Positions 35,905 through 47,967 of a DNA stretch of 64,000 nucleotides are shown here, one piece after another. Under the pieces are notes generated by a model. It saw only the letters and a list, made by a program, of their open reading frames with translations, was not told where the DNA came from and did no database searches. The first letter of the stretch is position 1, and each line of letters opens with the position of its first letter. The position numbers and the translations under genes were made by a program. The stretch spans positions 78,508,494 to 78,572,493 of the forward strand of contig CM038221.1 of NCBI GenBank assembly GCA_021442155.1, read 5' to 3'. Source of the stretch: Cymbidium sinense (lineage: Eukaryota; Streptophyta; Magnoliopsida; Asparagales; Orchidaceae).

Positions 35905-36760
35905 GATTATTCTGATGTTCCAAATGTGAGGCCAGTCTGTTTCACAATCTATGGCCATTTGGTTTGAGTCGGCATCAAATTGAGTCAATTTTATCTCAAA
36001 ATGCAAGTCACCACTTTCAACCACTCGATTTTCATGCAGACTTATCTGAATTGAGTGTTAATAGTCTTACTTGATAGATTTTTATGTTTCGAAGATAATG
36101 GCATAATCAATTTCATAAACGGAGGTCATTTGGCTTACGGTTCTCCCGATCTTGATGTGTGTGCATTGACAACTCTCAATTGATCTTGATCATCAAGTTA
36201 CACAATATTTATATTCTAACCAATTTTAATATTCTAAACATGATGGTGAAGTCCGTTTATCGATCGAAGGTCATTTGGGTTGATTTTGGTGACGTCCAGT
36301 GTATTTCAATCTCGATTTACGTATTGTCACTTTCGATCATTTGACATTTGCACAAACTCATCTGAATTGAGCATGGATAGTCTCATTTGGTAGCTTTTAA
36401 CATTTTAAATCTAATGACATAATCAATAACATGAACGGAGTTCGTTCGGATATCAGTGTAGCTTCTCTTTCCTGATATGCGCATCGACACATTGATAGCT
36501 AGATTGACTGATCGGTTGATCATTAAATTGTGTAGCATTTATATCTTAATCAATTTTGACATTTTGAATGTGACTGGCAAGTCCATTCATCGATTGGAGG
36601 ACATTTTGATTTTTTTGTGATGTCCAGTGCATTTTGAGCCCCAATTTGTGCACCGTCACTTCCGAAATCCGTCGAATTCGACTTGTGGGTTTGACTTGAC
36701 TTATGACACGTATATGGAGGTCAACATTGACCATAATTTCTTGGAATGAAAAATGAGTCC
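35905..36760. repeat. About 320-bp tandem repeat, 2.6 copies
   Basis: The phrase ATCTGAATTGAG (near 36,046 and 36,362), the AACGGAG phrase (near 36,118 and 36,435) and the GTCCGTTTATCGAT/GTCCATTCATCGAT pair (near 36,251 and 36,583) recur at 316-332 bp. A third partial unit starts at about 35,912. Units are diverged. It is satellite-like or an internal repeat of another element. Confidence 0.65.
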
Positions 36761-37490
36761 TCCCACCTAGGAGGAGGTGATTTTAAAAGAGAATCTCAAT
36801 CATCCTCTATGTTACAGAGTTTGTTACTTATAAGGAAAACAACTCTCTTTGATGAAGATGTAACTTGGTGCTAAGTTTCAAAAAAGTTATAGGTTGCAAA
36901 AATCAAGTCATAGTAAAGGTCGATGGCTACAAATGATGAGGCATAATGAAGGCTTGTGGCTTTAGAAACTAAATCTGAATGAAGGTTGGTGACTATGAAA
37001 GTTGTGTTGACATTGCTTCATCGTTGCATCAAGTCTAGTGGGTCTTCTCTCTTTGCCACAAGTGCCAACACCATGTTTTATTCCTGTCTAATAAAGGGGA
37101 ACTTGCTAATGAATGGTACTCAAATCCAATATTTAAGCAAATTAAAAAATAATGTAAAATAAATTAGAGGTAAGTGCACTTAAAATTTCTTGTTACTATA
37201 ATAAAATCATATCTTATCTAAATAAATGTAATGTTTATATCTTGGCTTGTCTTTTTATTTTTATGTTGAGTTCTTTTGATTCCTAATGGTTGTGAGTAGA
37301 TTATTTAAATGTTTTTTTGTTGTGATTTATGTTGCTTGAGATTTTGGTTGATTTGCTAAGGATTTCTTAATTAAATGTTTGATATAATGCTTAAGTTTTT
37401 AATATTTTTTTATCATACCTATAAATTATCCTTAGTTGTTAGGTAAGTCTTTATTACATTCTTTCTTTGACTTTAGAGCAAGTAATTTTG
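36761..37490. other. Non-coding AT-rich DNA
   Basis: I see no open frame, repeat or motif that I can support here. Confidence 0.4.
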
Positions 37491-37497
37491 TATTAGT

Positions 37498-39110
37498 GTG
37501 AGTTACTTTTTCTTTTCTCATCACTCCTTTATCTTTTTAGTTGGTTTTCTAATCATGACCATGACAGCTCTTAAGAAAGCATCTACCAACTTTACGGTGA
37601 GTGTAGTAAATGAGTCATTGACTCTCACTTTGGAAAATGAGCACTTCATCTTCCATGGGTCATACTATGATAATTTCAAATTTTTAGTTCATTTTTGATG
37701 GTGATGATCAATTAAATACTTTGAAGATGGATGAGATTTGTGTTCTTTTCTACCACTTCTAATTTGGCCTCAAATTTCCCTTTATGGTGAGTGGGTGGAC
37801 ATTCTAAACTTTTATGGTGTGGTGCTCACTCAAGTGTTAGAAAACTCTATAGTGAGTGTCACGATCTTTATTCTATTATTTATGCAAGAGAGATTGGTAT
37901 GAAGCTTGACTCTTTGCTTTGTCTTCTTGGCTAAGGGACATAATACAAGATTGTCCAATTCTTGGTGGTTCTCCTAAAGATAGTTGACTTGCCGAACAAG
38001 GTGAGGACTTATTATTCCATGCTTCAACTTTTTCAAGTCTTCGGTCAAGTGGGTATTTTCATCTAAGCCACTCCTTTACTATTGTTGAAGTGATGGTTCC
38101 CAAGTGAAGTGCCAAAGAAGTTGCTACTTTGGGAAAATTGGAGGGTAAGATGCTCAACATTAAGATTCATCTCTAATTTGCCAAATTTACAAGCACATCT
38201 ATAAGTACTCATTATTTTGTAAATAATTATTTTTTGACTTTCATGTTTTAATGCTCACATTATTCCAAAGGTTGATCTCTCTACTTCTTTTCAACCAATC
38301 TTGAAGTCATAAAGTTTCTTGGTGAGTTCAAGGAAGTGGAGGAAGAGGAGGGCAAGTCTTTACTTGTTAAGTCCACCTCTGAGAATTCAATCCATGCGGT
38401 AGAGCTGAGTTCTACTCTCAAGAAGTCTAAGAAGAGACTAACAAGTGCTATTCTCCTAAGCTTCACCAAGAAAGAAGTGCAATAAGAAGGAGTGCATGAA
38501 AGGAACTCACGACCCCAAAAATAATTATACTCATGATGCACTTGATTTGATTAGTAAAACCTTTAAGTTGGGACATTTAATTTTTTCTAAAGAATTTGGT
38601 ACACTTCTTCAAGAGCTTTCCATAAGGAACTCCATTATACTGCTATGACACTCAAACGATGGCATGATAATTGATAAGGGAGATCGGTAGGGAGTTCATG
38701 TTTACAATAAAAGATCTTACAACCGCCAAGTCAAAAAAAGACTTAGCAACTAACAAGCAATGGAATGTCAAGTTTGAGTTGAGTATTCGATGGGAAGAGG
38801 TAAAGCAAGAAGTGGTTGAGAAAAATCGAGAAGTTTTGAAATTATCTCACCTCTTCAGATGAATAAAGCATTAAAGGTAAAACTTTGTCATCACAATAAG
38901 AAGTTTTAAAAGAAAGAAGTCAAGTTTTAGCTTTCTTGATCTAACGTATATAAAGTTTGTTTCAACATAAGTTTAAAGAAGGCACCAGGTTCATTAACTA
39001 CAAGTTGGTAAAACAGCAATTAGATGCTAAGTTCATAGACTTCAATAATGTACATGCTCTACTAGAGTCATACTCCAAGGTGAGCAACGAGGAAGGGAGC
39101 AACAGATAGT
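37498..39110 (+). pseudogene. Possible plant transposon protein remnant (gypsy-type transposase-like)
   Basis: The + strand shows pieces in changing frames: TALKKASTNFTVSVVNES (from about 37,560), MDEICVLFYHF and FGLKFPF (about 37,722-37,785), LNFYGVVLTQVLENS (about 37,800), a charged stretch EFKEVEEEEGKSLLVKS (38,300-38,480), and a coiled-coil-like frame of 63 codons at 38,671-38,862. This order (FYxxxFxxGLxFP, YGxxxxQ, acidic linker, coiled coil) resembles the 'putative gypsy type transposon' family common in plant repeats. Stops and frameshifts break it. The match is by eye and weak. Confidence 0.3.
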
Positions 39111-39289
39111 TTCTATAACATTCTTTTTATTTGCACTTATGAGTTAGAAGATCAATTGCATATTAAAATTTTTTAAAAGCTCGCTACTTGTCTTTCTCAA
39201 ATAATTTTTCTTAATGAAAAAAATTGTTCATCATATTTGTTGTGATATGTTTGTAATCATACTTTCCTTATGAATGTATTCATAAATGA

Positions 39290-39550
39290 ACATGCTAACT
39301 CATCATGCTTATCAAAAGAATGTGCTTGTTGGATATACTCATTGAATGAATATTCTCGCTAAATAAATAAACTCAATGAGTTTAATAAATATACTGATTT
39401 GTTGAATAAATTCACTTGTTAAATATACTTATTGAATGGATATAATTGTTTTATAAATGAATATACTTGAATTTATTTGTTAAATGAATATACTCATTAA
39501 ATATACTTGTTAAATGGGTTTAATGAATAAACTTATTGAGTTTAGTCAAT
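39290..39550. repeat. AT-rich quasi-repeat at the left edge of element 3
   Basis: Repeated words ATATACTTGTTAAATG, AATATACTCATT and AATAAACTCATTGAG-like in changing order. It ends exactly where LTR-C begins, so it is the insertion site flank of element 3. The last bases are GTCAAT; the matching flank on the other side lies beyond the window. Confidence 0.5.
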
Positions 39551-42500
39551 TGTGGTGTTTATTTTATGTTGGTGATGTTATGTGTGTGTTTATGTGAGAG
39601 AATATCATGTAGATCCATAAATGTACTCATTATGGTGATCAGGTATGACATTCAAGAATTGTACTATCTCGAGAGATAGAAGTTACTACCCTATAATGGA
39701 CCTAGGTACCTAATGAGGACTCCTAAGGAATGATGGATTTATGAATGTACCAAAGATCTTTCCCCTACTTTACATGGGAAAGTAAAGTAGGGTTTATTTT
39801 AAGCTGAGTTCATTAAGTTCCCTATGGTGGCAAGCCCCTATAGTTAATTACATCTTAAGGAATGAGATTCCTTAAGAATACTCTTGATTAAGATAAATAA
39901 TCATTGTCTCCAATGATTTCAAAGATTGGACTATCAATCAATTGGTTATTTTTAGAAAATCAAATGGGATTGATCAAAAAGGGAGTTATTATTGAAACCA
40001 AAGAGAGATGAGTAGGAGATACTCATGACACTAGGAAGCCAAGTGAGCATCCAATATTATCCTATGGTTGGGCTTTATATTTTTAAAATTGAGGAGAATT
40101 ATATGTTTGAGTTAAATTTTTATTACAAATTTAGGGTTTATAATTTAACAATATAAGATTGTAGAAATGCCTAAGAGGTGAGGATTTATGCTTGTAGCCC
40201 GCAAAGGGAAATAATAACCTCAGATCTTAAATATAGGAAGCTTTGGCGAGGGCCAAAGCTCGACCTAAATTTAAAGCAAAAATTGGTATATGGTTTGCCT
40301 CCACAAGAGAGAGAGTAAACCACCCTATTGTTGGGCTTAGAATCGCTTGGGGTGGCCGCCAACTAACTCCTGCTATGATTTTGAATACATGTAGGCAAGG
40401 CTTACTCTTTGCAAGATAGCTAGGCTGCTATTTATTTAGAAAAAAAAAACTAAGTCATTAAACACACTCCTAAGAGGCTAGATCATGAAGGGCATGAGAA
40501 AATCAATTATTGGCCAAAATTAAAAAGAAGGAGGTGTGTTTCCACCATGGCTCTCAAAGGTCAAGCCATTTTCTCTAGCAAAGGTGGAAGCCCTCCATTG
40601 GCAAGAGTGAGACAATATGATTTATGCATGATATGAGACATACAACATCCAACTAAGGGGTTGCTAAATCTTTTATTATCTTGATTTATGTCCTAGGCTT
40701 TAGGTGAGGTTATGAATTATTTAATTTAATTTTGAATTGATTAATTAGATAGAAAATTTATTTTCCTAAGAGCCCAATCACATCCAGGCCATTCAACAAT
40801 CATCAAACCATTAAGAAACTAGGAAAATCATGTCATCCTAATTGCACAATCATAAACATAACATGAATCAATTTATAAAATTAGCGTAAAAGAATAAGAG
40901 TCTGGTGCAATCGAGTACCGCTATCCAATCCCAAAATAAAAGTGGGTAGCTAAGCTCTACCCTTATACAACCCGAATTATAAATGAATAATTATAATTAA
41001 AAAGAATTCATGTTATGGGAGTCTTCATTCTTCATTCTTCATTTCTTCATTTTGATTTACTTCTTTTCTCTCTTCCTTTTTTGCTTGATTGGAATATAGT
41101 TGCTTCAAAGGCATCATATGGTACATAAGACTTAGTCTTATAACCAATGTTTATCCTAATCCCCCATAACATTCATTCCAAATCTTAATTACAAAATTTA
41201 CATCAAAATAGGGAAAGGTAAATCAAACTAAACTTGCAAAATAGAGGTTAGCTAGACATACACAACCCAAGCAATTACATGAATAATTTAGACTTAGTAC
41301 CCCACACATGGGTAACCAAGTCCACCTATCCTAATTTGGGTTATGCTTAGGGGATAAGCAACCTGCACAACAAAAAGCATTTATATTTTTATTACAATGC
41401 CCCTTAAGCACAATTCCCTATAAAAACATGATTAGGCTAAGATCGCCATATCATCTAGTATACGTACATATACCCAAACATCCAGTCTAAAATAATACAT
41501 CACAAAATAAAATATTCATCAAACCATGCACCACCTTAACCTAAAGCTAGAAATGGTGACTTAGTCTAATGTGTTGCCATTTAAGTCATGTGTGGAATGT
41601 ATTAGCAAGGCTTTAAGGATGGTATTTTCTAAGTGTGAAAGATTCAATTTAGATGGTGGTTTTATTTCAAGTGATTTAGTTGACTTGTTAATTTTAGTTG
41701 GTAATTTTATTTGGTTTGAATGAACCTACATTTAATGACTAAATGTTATGAAGAGAAGAAAAGAGAAGAGTGCTCTCTTTCACCCTACCTAAAAACATTT
41801 CTAAGGTATATTGATTAATGAATTTCCTTTAGTGAATGGTTTATTATGTATTTTAATTGGTCCTAAGTTTGGGTTCTCTTTAAATAGTCATATTTAATAA
41901 GAAATGCATCTTAGGATTACTTAGGGTAAATTACTATCGCATAACACACAACCATTCATTTCTTTCCAACATATATACCATGCATATGAATAATCCTAAG
42001 CATACCTATACATGTAATGCAAATCTTATCACACTTTGATGATGAATGCAAAGAGATGTGATTTGAAAATTTGGATATTCCATTTATTTATTGGATTATT
42101 AATGCATGTCATTTTTATGTTGAAAAGAGGGATTTTTCATCCATTTACTAAATGTACATCCACATGTATAAAGTTATAAGTGAGTATGGTGCCATTATTT
42201 TCTACACCAGGGGTGTAAAGTACAAGACCTACTCAGGGCTACTTAAAGTCTTGAACCCCAGGATGTCTAGATTGATATACCACTTTTCTTAGATATATGC
42301 AGATGTATAAAAAGAATCAAATGGATAAAGAATCATGCAAGAGATTATGTTTGATTTAGTTATATGATTTACATGTGTAATATGAAGATCCTCCCCAAGT
42401 TTTAATATAGAGATGCACAGGAATAGATTTAGGCAAGTGTTGTGTTCTTTTCAAATGAACTATACACTTGTAAATCCTATGTGAATCCATATTAAGAGAA

Positions 42501-45500
42501 GGAAAGAAAACTTCATATACAAATCTTATGTTGTAATCACATACAAGCCTATAAATATTTATAACTAACATCACTTCATTTATAATCTTTGATTTATAAG
42601 TTTTAAAAGATAATTTTTAGTTTAATAGTGATAATAGCCACTAATATTCTTAATTTTAGCCAACACATGCAATTTGACAGAAAATGAAACATTTTATTTA
42701 ATTATTTTTTAAAGGAAATGAATGCATGATTTCATATGGCAAACAATATTTATCATGATTGGAATGAAATAAAGGGATGTAAGTACATAACTTCATTCAC
42801 CCTAATTAACTCCTAAGGACAATCATATAAAATAAGATCATTTAAAATGAATCAAAATTCTTTAAAGAGATTTTTATCTTTGAATTTGATTTGACTTAGA
42901 AATATAAGAAGGGTTTGCTAGTCCTAATACATTCCCCCTCATGTTTGATTTGGTTTGGTTTAATTTAGAATAATTAGGTTGATTTTATGTTTTGATTAGG
43001 TTAAGGTATGAATTAAATCCATTAATTACACTTTACCTATATCACTTTAACTTAATTATCCAAGTAATTATGAGCCAACATATGATATGCAGCCACATGA
43101 AAATTAGATCAACAATGCACCTAAGAAATTAAGGGGGCCTAATGCAATTGGCTCATAATTATTGATTAATTAAGCTAAAGGGTTTGATTAAGTACTTTTA
43201 TAATCATCCTATACATGTAGTTTGATTATAATTTCCTTTAGAATTCTCTTAGGTTATTGAACACCTATGAATCTACCCAAGAATTGAATGATTGAGTTCT
43301 GGAATGATTTTGTTTTAAGTTTGATTAATTAAACTATTTAATAAAGTGATTAAGCCATTAATTAGTTGTAAATTGATTAAATGTTATCCAAATGAAATAA
43401 ACTTAGAGGAGAATATTGAAAAGATGTTCTAATCTCATTCCCCATGTCCATTCATTATTTTGTAATGATCAACAAGTTTAATTAATGAATTCTTCACAAT
43501 TTATCATGCTAATTAATCATTTAATTAACTAAGAGAGGATTAAGAATGAAACAAGAAATTCCCCTAATTAATCAAGCAATAAATTTAAAGAAAATCATGA
43601 GAGGTAGAGGCCATTCCACTAATCAATCTCAAAAAGTTTAGAATTAACTGTTAAAGTAATTATGGAGTAATTAGCTTAATTATATTTCTAATAAAACCCA
43701 AATTGAGTCCAAATCACTATTCAAAATTAATTGATTTTAATTTTATATTATTCTCCTCCAAATTATCTTTAAAATAAGTGTTTATTTATATTTTTGTATT
43801 TTCGTATAATTAGTTATGAATTTTGGAAGTTTCACCATTAAAATCAGATTAATTAAACCTAATTAAACCATTAATTCTGTCAGGCCATGTGGCGGCTGAT
43901 GCGGTGTGCTTTCCACGTGGCGCAATTAGATAGGTTATTTAAGTTATCACATTCATCAACTGAATGAGCTGGTGGCGGATGCACTTTCTCTATGGGCCAT
44001 CCGATCTAAGATCAGATGACTGAGATTAATTCCACAATTTAGAAAGGAATCAGAGGGATCTAAAGTGTGATCTGATCACAGGCGTCCGTTCCAATCACAT
44101 GGAATGGATGACGTATGATTCTTCTCCTTTGTGAGCGATGAGAGACAAAGACCGTTTGTCTTTCCTCATTCAATTCAAGCTCACCCAAGCTCAGATTAGG
44201 ATCAAAATGATCCCAAACCTTTGAAAGGAGGGGGGATGCATATCCAATAGTCAAGATTGCATGGGATGACAATTCCCTTTGAAAAGGACCAACTGAAATT
44301 TCCTATAGCTACGGGTTCAAGTAATTACCTCATTGGAGGCTATCACCGGCATTTCCAACAGAGGGGGTAGCTTTGTCTAGTAGAGATAAAACCCTGTTGA
44401 AGAAATCTAGCCTCGATTTGAAGTAGTTTGCTCAGTCGACCAAGCTCCTCTTCAATGGTTCGATTGACCTCGATGATGTCTAAGTATGGTGTGTGTAAGG
44501 TTGATAGTGGTTTGGATTTCATTTGGGTTAAATGTTGACTTGGTCAAAAGCTAGATTTGACTTGGTTTGACTCAATTTGAGTGATTGATTATTCTAAGAT
44601 GATAGTTGATCATAATGTGAGGTTTGGATGGTCTTAGTTCAATCTAATTTGGGTTGGATTAGAACTTAGCTCAAAAGGCCTTTTGGTCACTTTGGGTCAA
44701 GTGAGCCTAAATGGGTCAAATGGCTTGATCAAGGCTAGATTCAAGTTTGGTTGAACTTACATATGGACTTATGATGAAAATATAAATCCAATTGCAAGTG
44801 GTTTGGAGTCAAATGGATTTTGGTTCACTTGACAAATTCAAGTCAAAAGGATGATGGGTTTGACTTGGGTTAGTTTGATTTTGGCTTGGTGATTATAGTT
44901 TATGTTTATATTTGGGCATGTAATCAAAGGAATGATTGTTTGAAGATAATATCCAAGGGTTTGGGTTGATTTGAGGATGATTTAGCTAAATCCAATAATT
45001 TGGCTTAAAGGATATAAATTGGGCTTGGATTTGAGTTTTAAATTTATATTAATTTGATTTTGGCCATTTGAATTTATAATTCATTTATATTTATGAATAT
45101 AAATGAGAATATAAATGATCCATGAAACAATCATGTGAATTAGGAGTGATTTGATTGTGAATTTGGCTAAGGTAGGTCAAAAAATTTGAAAAAGGGATTT
45201 TGATTTTGGTTTTATTTATATTCATTTGATTTGAATGATTTGGATTCCAATTTTGTTTATAATTGTGACTATAAATGATGGAATAAGTGATTTATAAAAA
45301 AATCACTTGCTTTGGGTTGATTTGAAGAGTTTGGCTAAGCTTATGGATGTAATTCATAAGGCTTAGGAAGATTTTGGAATTGGAATTGATCATGGACTTC
45401 AATCATTTGATTTGGAATTGATTCATGATTTGGCTTTTGAAATTTGGATTTGAAATTGGATTTGAATTTGAATTTGAATTTGTGGTTTGGTTTGAAAGAA

Positions 45501-45716
45501 GGAAGTAAGGCTTGGGTTCAAGCTATTGGGTAGGCAAGTCCTCCTAAACACCTAAGGCATAACTTATTCCTATGGCTAACTCTTCTAAGTCTCTAGGGTT
45601 TGGTTATGTGTTCACATAATCACTAGAAGTATCTTAATATTAAGGAACTCTCAGTGTCTAAAGAAGTCCTATGTCTAAGGTGGAGAAGTTGAGAGCTCAC
45701 TCCAAAAGTGAGGTTA
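39551..45716 (-). repeat. LTR-C, 3' LTR of element 3
   Basis: It starts TGTGGTGTTTATTTT, matching LTR-D at 58,239. The order of landmarks follows LTR-A (hairpin 41,124-41,142; pyrimidine tract about 41,020-41,080; GATAATAGCCACT near 42,635; GTGGCGG near 43,890). A segment equal to about 13,130-14,420 of LTR-A is missing at about 44,450-44,510, removing most of the TTGAC cluster. The right edge near 45,716 is where similarity to LTR-A ends; because element 2 is deleted from that point, the true LTR end could lie further right. Confidence 0.75.
41124..41142 (-). promoter_or_regulatory. Conserved LTR hairpin, LTR-C
   Basis: CATAAGAC (41,124-41,131) and GTCTTATA (41,135-41,142) pair at seven of eight positions. 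Relative to LTR-A and LTR-B the T-A pair beside the loop has become C-G. Confidence 0.5.
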
Positions 45717-46320
45717 ATAAAGGGAGCCCAATAGGTGTGGTGTGACTGACAAGGCATACCGCACATATTGGTGTTGATCGAGATGATCAAAAATATTTGA
45801 ATGATCACAAGCACTAATAAAAATGATCTACTCCTAAACCCGAGGTGTAGAAGGAATCAAGATCTTAGTGCAATGCCACTCTACTTATGTCAAAATATAA
45901 GAGAACAAATGAGGAATCCATTAGGGATTGAGTATGTGAGCCTTCCACTAAGGTAAAAGGCCCAAGTTATCCACTAGGGATAAGAGATTATGAATTTTGA
46001 TGGGGATTAGAATTTGGAATCCACTGGAGATAAAAGTGTGAACCTTCTAAAGTAGGGATCAGTCGCTGGGGGGATTTATTGGCAACACAATGAATCGAAC
46101 CCAACCTTAGGCTGACTACTAAGTGAATGTCGCTAGGGGACTTAAATCATGACAAAAATAGTCAAAATTAATTTCATTTTAATTATATTTAATGGATCCC
46201 ATTGGTTTGCAATGGACTACACTGAGTAGGGGCCATGTCGGTTGTGGCCTACTTCAATTTTATCAATCCAAAGGGGGTAGTTTCTCCGTCGAAAGGGAGA
46301 ACTATCCAACCAAAGGGGTG
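45717..46320 (-). other. 3' untranslated region, proximal to LTR-C, element 3
   Basis: This is non-coding, GC-richer than the LTR, and absent from element 2. It has phrases shared with the tandem repeats to the right (GACTACTAAGTGAATGTCGCTAGGGGACTT near 46,117). No polypurine tract is evident on the element strand at the LTR edge. Confidence 0.5.
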
Positions 46321-47572
46321 TCTTTCGGTTTGCACTGGTCAATTTAGCGAAGAAAGCATAGGGAATCACATCTTCCTGAATGAAAGATCGCTAGGGTGAT
46401 GCATTAATAAAGTAACCTGTCAACCTGACCTAGGCTACCCGTCGATTTGCAACAGTCATGCTAGAAAGAATGCATACTAGACTTACATCTTCCAAAGCGA
46501 AATGACCACTTGGGCAATCTGTTTGTGGCAAAATAGATTGAACCCGACCTAAGGGCAACTATTGAGAGAGTGCCAACCTAGGGATTTATCTTAACTCAAG
46601 TGTAGTTAGGCAATTCCTATATGGAGTTTTGCTGACACTTCCCTAAAGATAGGATTCCTACTTGGGAAAGGGGCTACTGGGGGCTTGAATTCCTAATTCA
46701 CAAGCGAATAAATTTATTTATTTATTTATCATGGACCCTATTGGTTTTAAGGGATCATAATGAGAAGGAGCTTATATCAGCCTAGACCTATCTTAAATTT
46801 ACTGGTCCAAGGGAGAATTTATGCATCCACTGAATAAATTCTCCAACCATAGGGTTGCTAAGAAAGGGGGACTGTCCAATCCAAGAGTAGCCCGGGTAGT
46901 GTCTAAATGGGGTCACAATGAATGTGATCCAAGTAGAGTTCCCGCAGGGGAGGGGTCACTAAGGGAATTATCATGATCCCTAAAGATAATGTCAATAGGT
47001 ACTCATTGTCCAACTCAAGGAGAAAGCGTTGGAACTCACATCTGCCAAGAGTGGTGTATCCACTAGGTAAGACACTATTAGCATAGTGAACATCAACCAA
47101 CCTAAGGTGTCTATTGGTTTGTAATAATCATCCTAGGAAGAAAGCATCGGGGACTCACATCCTCCTATAATAAACTAATTGTTAGGATAGTCCGTCTTCG
47201 GCTTGACAGGTGCTACCCGACCTAGGGTGACTATTGAGTGAATGCCACTAGGGGACTTATATCAACTCAAAAGTAGTCAAGAAGAAAGGAGCTACTATGG
47301 GACTTACCCTGACCCTCAAATATACTCGACCTAATCATTGCATGATGGCTAGTTCAAGAAGAAAGCGTGTAGGCTTACACCATCTTAAAAAAGTCAACAT
47401 GAGGTAGCTTACTGACTGTGCAGTGTGGCCTACCAAATTGACAAGGCGCTCATCAATTTGTAATGGTCAAGTTAAGAAGAAAGTGTCAGGACTCACATCT
47501 GCTATGCAAATGATCACTGGAGTGACACACTAGCAAGGTAGGATGTCAGCCTGACCTGAAGTAGCTAATGAG
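46321..47572 (-). repeat. About 120-bp tandem repeats in the 3' untranslated region, element 3
   Basis: At least six degenerate units begin near 46,321, 46,441, 46,985, 47,111, 47,325 and 47,452. Common words are a TTGGTTTGTAATGGTCA-like start, then AAGAAGAAAGCGT, then GGACTCACATCTTCC, and later GACCTAAGGTG. Spacing is about 120-127 bp within each pair; between the pairs lie longer non-unit segments (for example 46,570-46,980). Tandem repeats in a hypervariable 3' untranslated region are known for Tat/Ogre elements and can seed satellites. Confidence 0.75.
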
Positions 47573-47639
47573 TGAGTGCCACAAGGGGCTTGCTCCCACA
47601 TCGAAAATAGCCCAATACAAAAGATATGTGTTTGTGTTA

Positions 47640-47880
47640 AAGGAGGACATGATGCTGCTTGGGTTCTCTTACACCTATCCTAAAACACGCTTAAAAGTTG
47701 ATGAAATGGTGCCATGGATGGCAGTTATGATCCCATTAAGAAAGGATGTAGCTTGGGTTCTCTTACACCTACCATAGTAGAGCTAGGGAATCGTGTTTAA
47801 TTATGTTCATGTTATGAAAGAAGGATAAGATGCCTCTTAGGTTCTCTTGCACCTACCATAAACACATCGTGATAGATTTA
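47640..47880 (-). repeat. Three copies of a roughly 90-bp repeat beside the integrase end
   Basis: TTGGGTTCTCTTACACCTA recurs near 47,658 and 47,753, with a variant (TTAGGTTCTCTTGCACCTA) near 47,837. Spacings are about 95 and 84 bp. It lies between the 120-bp repeats and the pol stop codon. Confidence 0.7.
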
Positions 47881-47967
47881 CAAACAAGCAAATAATGCTT
47901 CGAATGAAGAGAATATTTTGATAAATTGGAATGAAATTTTTGAAGATTATTATTTTCAAACATGATT

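Noticed and set aside
45717..45900. Polypurine tract at the edge of LTR-C
   Set aside because: No clear run of purines on the element strand adjoins the point where LTR similarity ends, so the LTR end there remains unproven.
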